A stretch of DNA of 64,000 bases from Ectobius pallidus (lineage: Eukaryota; Arthropoda; Insecta; Blattodea; Ectobiidae). The notes under the pieces were generated by a model. That model saw only the letters and a program-made list of their open reading frames with translations. It was not told the origin of the DNA and did no database searches. The stretch covers positions 23,728,606 through 23,792,605 of the forward strand of contig CAXKWD010000003.1 in NCBI GenBank assembly GCA_964059195.1, given 5' to 3'. The translations under genes were made by a program, and so were the position numbers. Of the stretch, positions 11,901-23,900 are shown piece by piece (the stretch's first letter is position 1; each line of letters starts with the position of its first letter).

Positions 11901-14900
11901 GCGAGCTGTACAAGTGCCCATGTTGATTTCTTATGGGACAATACAAACACGATTTCACCCATTTACAGTTAATTTGAGCAGCTAATTGTTTGCATGTGTC
12001 TATCTGTAATGAAGACCTATTGATAGGCAAAAATTTGAGGGTAGGATTCAACATGACACCTTGTACGGTTCCCTTGTTAGGTATAATCAGGAGCCTAGGA
12101 ATACTGTACTTGTCGTTTGAAGCTAAAGTTACATTGTATTATTTAAAGATTTTTGAAATTTTTTGTTGTGGCTCAAAGTTGGTATGTGATTTTTTTAAAT
12201 TCCTTTTCTCCAGTGAAAAACAGATTTTGCTTTTTGAAATTTGCTAAATTTTGTCTATTAATATCTTACTGAATCTCTTTATTTCTGCAACATTCTGAAT
12301 TTTCATATATTCTTGATAATATGCTTCCTTCAATAATGGGAGGTTGAAGTATTTTTGTCAACTTAATTTTGTGAAAAAATAAAGGGAAGTTAAAAACTTA
12401 TGACATACCTTCTTTGCAACTTGCTCAAGAGAATATTTGAGGGACTCTAGGGTGGCTGGTTGAGTATAGCTGTCTCCAAACTCATCGTACTCTTGTGCTA
12501 GTTTGTGCTCCACTTCCACAGTAGCAAACAGGAGATCTGCTGGGGACCATGGCAATAATCTCCTGGCATCTATGCAGCGGAAAAGCCACTCCATCCTTGC
12601 AATACAGCACCTTCCACTCTTCTCAATGTTATGCACACGCAATGTAGGTTTCCCAGCCAGTGCACAGAATGTATTCACATCTAACAAAACAAAGGAATGT
12701 ATTGTTTAAAAATCTTATGTGAAACACATACCATAATTTACAGACCATAAGACACATTTTTTTAACTTGAAAACAGAGCCTTGAATGTTGGGTGTGTCTA
12801 ATGGTCCGAAGTACAATGTTGTGTTTGTACTTTGGGAGAACTAAAGTATATACTTCTGGATGTCCAAAAAATCTAAATATGTGTTGATATAGAATGGGAT
12901 CACTTTCAGCTAAATTTCCTTTTACTTGCCATACATTTCTGTACTTTCTGGCATGTAATGTAATTGTAATTATCTTCATTTAATTCGTTTCTGTGTCATC
13001 TGTTCTTTTTCTCGTATATAAGGTAAATGTAATTATGATTATTTGAATAGAAAAACAATATTTGTTTCTCTTGAGTTGTCATTCCTTGATTTTTTATTTT
13101 ACTGCTCTGAGTATTTTATTTTACCGCTCTGAGCATTTTATCCCACTGCTTTTGTTCACTTAATTTCACCATGTATCCTGGTCTCTACTAATGATGTAAT
13201 GTGAATTATCTATGACAGGCCTGTCCAACCCGCGGCCCGCTCTCACAGTTTTGTGGCCCGCGGATAATTCTAATACGACAACCAATAAGGCACAACTTCA
13301 CTGCAGTTTCCGGGAATTTTTGGAAGAGCTGCAAACCCAATATAGAGATCTATCACTCCACGCAAATGTACTCTGGCTGAGTGCAGGTAATGCACTGAGG
13401 AATGAGATTCCAGTATTTTAAAAGGACAGTAGGCCTACCAAAGATAGAGAAAATCTTGTTCGACGGGTGGAAGATCCAGAGTTTCTAAGGCAGTTTGCTT
13501 TCATGACTGACCTGACACAATACTTGAATATGTTGAACCAGAGAGTTCAGGGCAAAAATCAAAGTGTTTCAGGGTTAGTGGTCATGTTAATGGTTTTAAA
13601 ATTCTGTAATCAACTTTATCAAGAAATTATTTAACACACTGTCCATGTTTCAAAAGATGTCAGGAGAAATATTGAAGATGGTAATTTTCTGAGTTTTGTG
13701 AAAATATTGAAGTTATTATTCAAGAATTCAATGAAAGATTTTCTGACTTTGAAAATATTAAAGGTAAACTGCTGCTTTTTAATGACCCTTTGAATATGGA
13801 TATTGAGAATCAGCCATCCATGTATCAACTGGAGCTCTGCGATCTTCGGGCTGATCCTTTTCTTCAAACCAGGTCTGAAAGAGGGCTCAACTTTTTAAGC
13901 TACTTCCAGAGGGCAGGTTTCCTCAGCTTAGAGATTTTGGTTTGCAGCTTTCCTCAATGTTTGGAAACACTTATATATGTGAGAGTGCTTGTTACACCTA
14001 CTAAGGCTGTTACTATCATAGAAGTGAAGCAATCTGAAAATCATCAGTGCTCACATTAAGTTCTAATTTCGGCCTACTGGTAACGAATCCTATTTCAACA
14101 ATTTGGTCTGCTGTACTTTACTGTTATATTTATGTGAGTGAAACTTTTAGTGTTTGGCCCTCAGCATCAATTGTCGAAATATTTTGGCCCCCAGTACTTC
14201 TGAAGTTGGACAGGCCTGATCTATGACAATAAAATGGACCGTGATTTGCAAACATACGAGGTGTGATAAAAAAAATATGGTGAATGATTTTTTATAGCAG
14301 CAACTGCTGATGCTACATCCATTTGATCTAATATGTCCGATAGCCTGATCTGTTGAGACAGGCAGTGCCAAGTTTGGATATGTTCTGACTTGTTAATAAG
14401 CTTCCAGAGCCTCTAGAGTGAGGTAGTGTTTACCGTGTCTGTCGCGCATCATGGATTTCGAACAACGCATCAACATTAAGTGTTGTTTTAAGTTACAAAA
14501 AAAGTACTAAAGAAGCTCATAAAATGTTGGAATCAGTGTATGGCATACTGTTTACAAGTGGAAATGAGTGGGGTGAAGACAACAACGATCGGGACTTCCA
14601 TCGACCTCAAAAACGGATGAAAACATGCAAAAAGTGGCAACACTTGTTCGTTCAAACAGGCGAATGACTTTTCGAGAGCTTAGTGAAGAACTGAACATCT
14701 AAGAAAGAGATCAGAAAATGGGCCAGTGGCTTCCTTCATCACAACAATGTGCCCTACCACACATCGCTTCTGATTCGCGAGTTTTTGGCCAGAAAAAGTA
14801 TTCCAGTATTCCTGTCTGTCCACATCCACCTTACTCACCAGATTTAGTACCCTGCGACTTCTGACTCTTCCAAAAATAAAAAGCATGCTAGAAGAAAAAC

Positions 14901-17900
14901 TTTTTTACACCATTCCCGACATTGAGATGGCCACGACAAAGCAGCTGAAAGCCCTTCCAAAAGAAGCCTTCCAGAAATGCTTCCAGTCATGGATTCAACG
15001 TTGGGTCAAGAGTATCGCTAGCTAAGGACAATACTCTGAAGGAGATTAATTCAAATTCTATGTAAGCTTATTACTTTGTTTGTAATAAAATTATTCACCG
15101 TACTTTTTGATCACACCTTGTAATGTACAAATACACACCTGTCTTTTCTACACACCTGGATTCTGTACGACTGAACCTCCATGTTCAGCAATTTTAATCT
15201 CTATGTCCTGTTTTGACATATCTTTCCATTCTGTCAACACACAGAACTCCTTTTCAGCAAACAAGTGTGACACTGCGGCAATGGATGACACATCAGCTCC
15301 ACGGAACTGCTCACCCACAGTTGGCTTAGCAGACGTTAACTTCGGCTTTTTTCGAGGAGACTTGTTTACAGTTTCATTTGCATCTACATGTCTTGAATAC
15401 AGCTTCCCAGATGCTTCCTGAAAGAAGAAATTTTTAATTTTAATTGTACGTTTATGTCTTTCAACATTACTGAAATGCAATAGACATTACCAAAGAAATC
15501 TAAAATTATGCATTTGAATAGTTTAAAATTCTACCTTGTCCTTACTAAAATATTCCTTTAAGCTATAAAAAGGATTTAAAATTAGCCAGTTATATAATTT
15601 TGTCTTGAATACTTTAAATGGTAATAGCTTCGATTCATTATTTAGCTTATTGTAGAGCTTTAGTCCTATAATACTATAACTGTTTGTACTCTAATCTACA
15701 GAAGGGAACTATTGCTAAAGATTGATTCCGTGTGTTATAACTGTGGACATCACTAAAAATTGTTACTGCAGTAGCGTTTTTCTTTACATTCAGTAGGCAG
15801 ATAAAAATATACAAGTTGATCACTGTCAGAATTTTTGTTTCCACAAAAAGAGGCTTACAATGTGCTATTTTGTGTGATTTAGTGATTATTCTTAAGACTT
15901 TCTTAAGTAAACCGTAACTAATTACGGATTGAAAAATGCAAAATAGTTGATTCATAGATACTCTAATGATATCATAGCTGATAAGCTTTTGAGTAGAAAT
16001 ATTATTTTAGATAATTTTGTGCACATTAATTTAATTACACATTATTACACATTATTTTAATTCACTTGGATTGGGAAACACAATGAAGTGTAATAACATA
16101 ACACATTATCACCAAGAAACACTCACTACTTCTTTAAAATAACTAACTTACTAGTTAGCCGGCTTTCAAGAGGACCTTTCCTCCTATCGTCAGACTCTGT
16201 CCACTGCCGAACTTCCATCCTGTACCACCTGATGATGCTGCTGCGGTTTAACAAATTTTCCAATCAGACCCAACTCATTCTTCCTGGGATGTCGAAGTTT
16301 TGGAGGTTATTCCTATGTTTCTGTATGAAAATCTTCTACCATACAGTTAATTCAGTAGGATGATACAAGTTTTTCAATAACTCCGGTTTATTTACCATAT
16401 GATTAGCTTCGCATGCATGGATTTTGATAATCATAAACCAGAGTTATTGAAAAACTTGTATCATCCTCCTGAATTAATTGTATGGGAGAAGATTTTCATA
16501 CAGAAACATAGGGATAACCTCCAAAACTTCGACATCCCAGGGGAGAATGAGTTGGGTCTGATTGGAAAATTCGTTAAACCACAACAGCATCATCAGGTGG
16601 TACAGGAAGGAAGTTCGGCAGTGGGCGGAGTCTGATGATGGGAGAAAAGGTTCTCTTGAAAGCCGGCTAACTAGTAAGTTAGTTATTTTAATGAAGTAGT
16701 GAGTGTTTCTTGGTGATAATCTCTATATATATAAAAGGCTTTGTCCTGACTGACTGAATGAATGACTGACTGACTGAATGACAGGAATCAACGTACAGCC
16801 TAAACTATAACAGGTAGAGACTTGGAATTTTGACAGTACCTTCGTTTCATAATGTAGATGCTCACTAAGAAAGGATTTTGAAAAATTCTGATTCTAAATG
16901 CCAAAAATGAGTGAAAAACGGGCAGAAAACGTTCATTTTTTGCGTTTCCGAAGCGTAATATATTTCAATGTCAAATCAATTACAGCTGGCTTTGGCTATT
17001 TTTGTCAAACCTTGGAAATGAAACTTTCGCGATCGCTTGAATGTTGTAGCTCACGCTGGTCGATTCATTTGTTTTTAATGTCAAGGCACGCATACATTTG
17101 AAATTTTCAACCTACACGGAAGAGGGATAATCAACATAGGCCTAAATATGGTCAAACGTTGTTCGATTTGGACGAAACTCACTATACAGGGGTTTTCTGG
17201 ACTAAGGAACTCGAATCTGAGGTAGCTTTTACCAGGTAACGCTATCTAATCGTGGTATGTAGTCCACGTGATTTAGGAGTTAATAAATATAATGATATAA
17301 CTATTATGCTCTTGATTTTTAATTTTTGAAATAATTATCGCGGGCGAAGCCGCGGGCACATGCTAGTGTGTTATATATTACACAATATACTTAGTTTACA
17401 TTACTTCAGCATAGGGAATGCACATGACTTTCTATATTCCATGGCACTCAACGAAATGTACGGTAAAAGGTCTTAGCTCCCAAGGAATTATCTAAGTTAG
17501 GGTGACCAGATTTCCAAAAACAAGGAACACTTTGAATATTTCAGAACTTAAAAAAAAGGAACAAAAATAGGACATGATCTACATAAAAGTTGAATAACAT
17601 AAGACTATTATATAACTATTCTGAACATATGTTAAATGCAGGCCTAAGGAATGATTATACAGTGTGTCCCACGCAAGAGTTGGCCAATGACGCGGGTTCC
17701 TGCGGCGCGGCGGGCACAGCTCAAACTCCCGAGCGATCGGGTGAAATATCTACGCTAATAATGCCGTGGTCGGTGTAATGATTCAGGTTCTCACATTTAC
17801 AGTTAAAATTACAACGAAAATAACCACGTACCTCATCACAAGAGATGTTGGAAATGTTCTCCTCTTGCATCCACACAATACTGACACCTTTTTAGGAAAT

Positions 17901-20900
17901 TTTCTTTCACGCGCATAAGTTCAGCTTCCGAGACAGAGTTCATTTCTCTTGTGATAGGCCTATGTGATATTGTCTATTGTCTTTGCCAGATAAATCACAT
18001 GTGGTTTGCTTTGTGAGAACCTGAATCATTACCATCAGCGGGCTTTATTAGCGTAGATATTTCACCCGTTTCCTTTGTAATGTACGGGAAGTTGACCTAT
18101 ACACTTTATTTTTCAAGTTTCCCCATAAATAATATTCACATACTGTTAGAAGAATTTAAAGACAACATCACATAGGCCTATCACAAGAGAAATTAATTCT
18201 ATCTCGGAAGCTGAACTTATGCGCGTGAAAGAAAATTTCTTAAAAAGGTTCCAGTGTTTTGTGGATGCAAGAGGAGGACATTTCCAACATCTCTTATGAT
18301 GAGATACATGGTTATTTTCATTGTAATTCCAACTGTAAATGTGAGAACCTGAATCATAACGCCATTAGCGGCTTTATTAGCATAGATATTACACCCGCTC
18401 GCTCGGGAGTTAGAGCTGTAGTCGGCGCGACGCAGAAACCCGCATGATTGGCCAACTCTTGCGTGGGACACACTGTAGTTGCACAGTATTAGAATTACCA
18501 TTATGTGAAGACATTATGTACTTCAAAAATTTTCTTCTTTCAGCATTCTCTCACAAAAGTCAATATAAAAAGTATTTTGTTTGCTCAAATGCTGTGTTAT
18601 TTCTGAATGTCTTCAGTGTTTAATTGAAAAAGAAAATGGAATGACACACTGTACAGAGGAACTTGTTTTTGTTGTGTCTTCTCTCAAGAAGGGATATCCT
18701 TCTTTTAAATCCCGAGTGAAACTATACTTCCATTTCAGCTTGATAAGCAAACAAACAAAACAAAAATCTACAGCTCACAATGTAACTTCACTATTATTTA
18801 ACCATTGTATGGAAGTTTACACAGTGAAGCTACATTATAATTTAATAATATTGAGTTGGTGTTAACCTGATGATTATGAATGACGAGGGTCTTCGAAACT
18901 AGTACAGGTATTTATAAAATAAGTGAAGCATAGTGCTAAACCCAACTCAATATTATTAAATTTCACTATTATTATTATAACATGTATCTACAGTAGGGCC
19001 TACTGTTTAAAACGTCGAATGTATTTTTTTGTAGATTCATGTGACGTTTGCTTGAAACTTGTATACAAATCTAATAAGCAATAAAATTTATTTAAATATT
19101 TATTATTACTATTGATACAATACACACAGACCTGCATCGGCAAACACACTTCATGAGCAGTGCTACAACTCATAGCAGCAGTTTCGACTTAAGGAGAGTG
19201 CTTTCAGAAAAGTGGACAATATAGTATTTTCAACCTCTCCCACCCCACCCCCCCAAAAAAGAGGAAAATCAACATGTCTGAACATGGAATAATGAAGTCA
19301 TTGCTATGAATTCAAGAAAAAAGGGACGAAATGGGATAAAGTCTATAAAAAGGGATAATAAGCATCCCGTTAAGGTTCTGTCAGGACAACAGGACCAGAG
19401 TCTAAAAAAAGGGACATCTTGTCACCCTAATCTATTAAGAAGTAAAAAGTAATGACAATTTATGAGGTAAGACTGAAATGGTAAAATTTAACTATAAAAT
19501 ATGATTATATTCCATGTCTGCAGTAATAAATATCAGCACATCAAAACTTAGAGGCCAAAGTACTGTCACATGTGTTGTAAGTAGCCAAAAAATGAAGATA
19601 CTGTACATTAGGTTACCGACACTGGGTGAAAGACATTCCTATTATCACCAAAAGCGTGTACGGAAAATGGAAGAAAAAAAAGATTTTTTTTTATGTTGCA
19701 TATGTTCATGCATTACACTGTTCTTTACTATCGCCAAATGAATGGAAGTTTTAAGCGTTATCCATACACTAAATCTACTATTTACTGTATTCTTACCCTT
19801 TCACATTGGTCATAACGCATTCATTAAGTGAAATCGTGAGTGAGCACTAAGTCTGAAATCGATGGGGAAAATTTGTATGAACAGCTATTTTCAATAAATG
19901 ACAATCCTGTCACATGGATAAAAATCTCCACATTTCACATAAATCATTACATTATTAATCTTAATCTTAATTTTTGAGGTGACACATTTATACGCCAGTA
20001 ACAATGAAAAGTTTAAGCCACATTTCTTCCTCAAGTCATTAAAGTGCTAAATAACAGAAATTTCAAAAAAGCAGTAAGATTAAAACTATTGACTTATTTG
20101 CCATTCAATATACATGAATATTTTTAATTAATTATTTTAATCCTTGTGTGTGGTTTTACTTATTTGTCTTGAATTGTATTATTTACTTTGTGTTACCTAT
20201 CCGATATCATGTATATGATCCAAGGATTAATAAATAAATAGATGTGAGCCCAATCCTCCAGCAACCTGCAAATAAATAAGTTTCTAAACATACCTTTCTC
20301 AAGTTTTCTAGCTCTGAGAGTGTCATGCAGTCAGACCACTTCTTATCATATCGAATGGTCTCGACACGAGGAAATCTGAGTGTGTATGCCACCTTGTATG
20401 CATTACTTGGAGTCATTTCAGTTGCTTTAATCTGGAAACAATACACTGATTTGAAATGTAAAAGCAAACTTATGATTACAGTGACTAGTTCTCTCATATG
20501 CCACATTAAAAACTCATAAGGGTTTACTGACCAAAGACATGTTATTCTAAAAATTAATCACTGTGAGGCTTACAAATATCTGTGTAGAGGTTAAAGTGAT
20601 AGTAATTGCTATCCGGGTTGGGCCGCGTCGTGTTTTTGGTGTCTTCTGACGTTTCGGACATCATATCGTGTCCTTCTTCTGAGAAAGAATTGCAATAAAA
20701 ATAAGTGCCTGTGGATAGTAAACAGTTGCAGTTGTCATGACGTCAGTTTTAAAGTTTTAATTGTTTCACGCCAGATGTCACTGATCTTATACCCATCTTC
20801 CCTGTTTATGTTATGGGGATGTTTAATGATTTTTATGGCTTCTGTGACAAGTCTAGGGAATCTTCTGTTTTCATGTTTAAGAAGAGTTATGTCATTGATG

Positions 20901-23900
20901 ACATAAAAACAGAAGATTCCCTAGACTTGTCACAGAAGCCATAGAAATCATTAAACATCCCCATAACATAAACAGGGAAGATGGGTATAAGATCAGTGAC
21001 ATCTGGCATGAAACAATTAAAACTTTAAAACTGACGTCATGACAACTGTGACTGTTTACTTTCCACAGGCACTTATTTTTATTGCGATTCTTTCTCAGAA
21101 GGAGGACACGATATGATGTCCGAAACGTCAGAAGACACCAAAAACACGACGCGGCCCATCCCGGATAGCAAATACTATCACTTTAAGTATAACACCGGCC
21201 GTGGAAGCCTGCGAACTAAGTTATGTGTAAAGGTGTTTGAAAATGATTTTATTTTTCACAAGATTTGTTGTTTTAAAATTCAGAAGGTGGTGTTTTATGT
21301 TTTTATTAGTCAGAGGCAAAGAAAATATGACATTATGCATTTAAAATGTAACACAATGTTTATTTTAATTAGATTACAGTGGAACCTCGTTAACACGTTT
21401 CTTTAGGGACCGAAAAAAATTAACGTCTTATAAGGGAAAACGTACTACTGAAAATTTAAAAAAAAAATCGTAGGGAGTATGTAGATAGGCCTATGTTTTC
21501 TAAGTTGCTCAGAACCACTCAAAAGTGCATCCTAATGACTCAAAAATACCCATATTGACACACAGGAGCTTCTGTGCCAAGCCATTAGTTATGCGAGATT
21601 TAAATTATGTAAACAAATACATAGGCCTAATGATTTTATTTGAAAAAATTAAACAAAAGTTGCAAAAATTGAAGGAATGTATGGGAGCCATATTTAATGA
21701 AAAACCATACGAAATTCACACAAAAAAGCATCCACTTTATTCTAAAACATCACACATGAAACAAGTTGCACTCCACAATCTATTAACAAACATAAAATAA
21801 CTGGAAGTGTAATTGTACAAAATTTCACACGTGCCAGTTCTGTCAACAGAAGATTATGAAGTCGTGTACACGGCCATGTTCACAGCCACAATTTGCTAAT
21901 GAAATGCAATCCAATACCGACGTGAGAAGCACGATCTGCTTTTTTGCATACATTTCTTCAAACATTCTAATATTTTCTTCTCCTCACAACACGCGAACCG
22001 TAAGAAATTTAAAATATATTTCACTACATCAAAATTATCACGATATAAAATGGCGGCCTAACAGCTGACTGATAAATCGGCGCCAAGTCAAATGACCAAT
22101 GAGAAGCAAACTGCAATGGCTGACGATTGGTCCCATAGAGCAAAGATTGAGACTTGGACACCAGAGAGTACAAGAATTCTGACATAGAGATCACACAATC
22201 GGATGGGCGTTCAAAGCTTATGTTCGGCAAAGTGTGGTTGGTGAGCCAAATACGAACGTACTAAGCGTTAAACCAAAACGTGTTAAGAAACATTTAAACA
22301 TGTAATTATTAAGATTGGGACCGGGACTTCCAAAAAACGACGTATTATGCGGGAAAACGTAGTAATGAGGAACGTGCTAACGAGGTTCCACTGTATTTAT
22401 TTACACAACAGTAGACATCATCTACCTTTAGAGAAATCATTGTTAGCATCGCTGTCTACAGATCAGCACGCCCAGGTTATATGCAAGACTGTACCCCAAT
22501 AAAGCTTTCTCTCAGATTACTGTATGTAGCTGAAAACATACACTTGCAAAACTGAATAAAAAAAATTTGCTACTCCTCTGAAACCAGTTAAAGAAAACAA
22601 ATTCAAAAATTTCAAGAGCTTACATTTTTGCCTTATGGGAGAGCACTTTTGTAATTATTCTTTTGTGTCATTTTTTATTCCTCAGCTGCAGTGTATTACA
22701 TTATGACCCTGTCAGAAAAAGTGGATTGCTATAATTTTTACCCTTGATGTAGCATATTTCAAGGTTCAAAATTAAAGGTTATTTTGCAATATAGGTACCT
22801 ACATTCAAAATGATAATAATACGAAGGAAGCATGTCAAAAATTTAAATATCTGTGTGATTTCAATCGCTAAATACAACTTTGTAAGTGGACACTTGTGTG
22901 TTAGTCAACTCCAAGTATTTCACAAAAAAAAAAAAAAAATGTTAATACCATAAAAGCTAACAATGTTTTTAGTAAGTTGTCTTAAAATAAGGAAAGATAA
23001 CCACAAAATTCAATCACACACACCAGTCAAGTGATCGGCTGTTACAGACATCGGGCATTTTTATCATTTTACATGAACATTAAAATAAAGCTGTCAGGCC
23101 ATTAAAGTGGGCATAACTGGCCAATATTGAGCTGTATATATTCAATCGTTTACTAGGAATTGTTAATAGAATATTTATTGACCCTGTACATTCCTGATAT
23201 GATTATTACGCACAGATTAATTATCAGTAAGACTGTAGAAGGATAATCCTGGCATAATCCAAAGAGTAGTTGTACATGTTACTATGCTCTTGTAATAACT
23301 AAGTTGTCATACCTCCAGAATGTAAGATTTCTGAGGCGGTATCCATATATCAGGCTTCTCTTTGGTCCATACAAGTCCTGGAGGACACCGATCAGGATTC
23401 ACTTTCTCCCAGTGAGGGGACAACTTCACTAGAAGATCTGCAAGTTCATCCATAGTATAACCTGATCCAACACGGGCAACAGAATGGAATTCCTCTGGTT
23501 CAGCTCCTGAAAAATACATGAATTATATTACTGATTTTAAAATAAATACATAGATATATAAAGTCTAGAAACCCTGAAAGAACAGGAGCTCATGCTCGAG
23601 GGAAGTTCCATGCTCATATTTAGAAGTTTTTACATTATTTAAGTATAATCTTAACTTAAAATGACCTTAAAACTAAATAGACAAAATATTGTGTGAAATA
23701 GTACTAGGGGAAAAGACAAAAGCTGAGATTAAAGGCATGATTCAATTGATATAAAAATAATTATAATAATGAAAAATAAATTATCATGAGAGTAGTAGGT
23801 ACCAAAGGGATGAAAATCCAAGTTAAATGAGTTTTTTAATTTTAGAATTGAAGACTCTATAACCACATTTGGCTAAAACTGGATGTAATGTGATTTTAGA

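Larger units (their letters stand above)
8885..12408 (-). other. LIG4 intron 12
   Basis: 3524 bp. Holds the LINE at 9376-10640, a LINE sliver at 10886, the inverted repeat at 10949-11050 and a pogo-like MITE at 11333-11792. No host exon is needed or seen. Confidence 0.85.
12681..15155 (-). other. LIG4 intron 11
   Basis: 2475 bp, of which 1.87 kb is two adjacent transposons: a hAT at 13216 and a mariner at 14257, 38 bp apart. Confidence 0.85.
16105..16720. mobile_element. Head-to-head pair of Penelope-like 3' ends
   Basis: Arms of ~286 bp (16105-16390 and 16434-16720) are inverted copies at about 90% identity around a ~43-bp centre. The right arm has a short frame, [20 protein letters not shown], that might be the tail of a GIY-YIG domain (weak). 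Each arm has a hammerhead core, which is typical of Penelope-like elements. The outer right end touches Helitron A directly. Confidence 0.55.
17498..19429. mobile_element. hAT-like element with nested insertion
   Basis: Ends TAGGGTGACCAGATTTCC and (reverse complement) TAGGGTGACAAGATGTCC. Flanking 8-bp sequences (ATCTAAGT, ATCTATTA) match only partly. The interior contains the younger 816-bp element at 17660 and runs of AAAAAAGGGA-like sequence. Confidence 0.55.
15418..20293 (-). other. LIG4 intron 10
   Basis: 4876 bp. Holds the Penelope-like inverted pair (16105-16720), Helitron copy A (16720-17366), and a hAT-like element (17498-19429) with a nested foldback element. 15418-16104 and 19430-20293 show nothing recognisable. 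Confidence 0.8.
20591..21186. mobile_element. Head-to-head Penelope-like 3' ends
   Basis: Inverted arms of ~280 bp (20591-20873, 20906-21186) meet across ~30 bp. Both arms encode, reading outward, [20 protein letters not shown] then [20 protein letters not shown] (right arm from ~20907). This resembles the C-terminal EAIEI-K...NINR-DG-K-S--W tail of Penelope-like element proteins as I know the family. A hammerhead-like core follows at each outer end. Confidence 0.65.
20432..23312 (-). other. LIG4 intron 9
   Basis: 2881 bp with a Penelope-like inverted pair (20591-21186) and a pogo-like element (21377-22393). 22394-23312 shows nothing beyond a poly-A run at ~22925. Confidence 0.8.

Noticed and set aside
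15107..15421. 104-codon plus-strand frame
   Set aside because: Antisense shadow of LIG4 exon 11.
18217..18501. Overlapping plus and minus frames of 60-95 codons
   Set aside because: They lie in the inverted arms of the foldback element and mirror each other, so are not genes.
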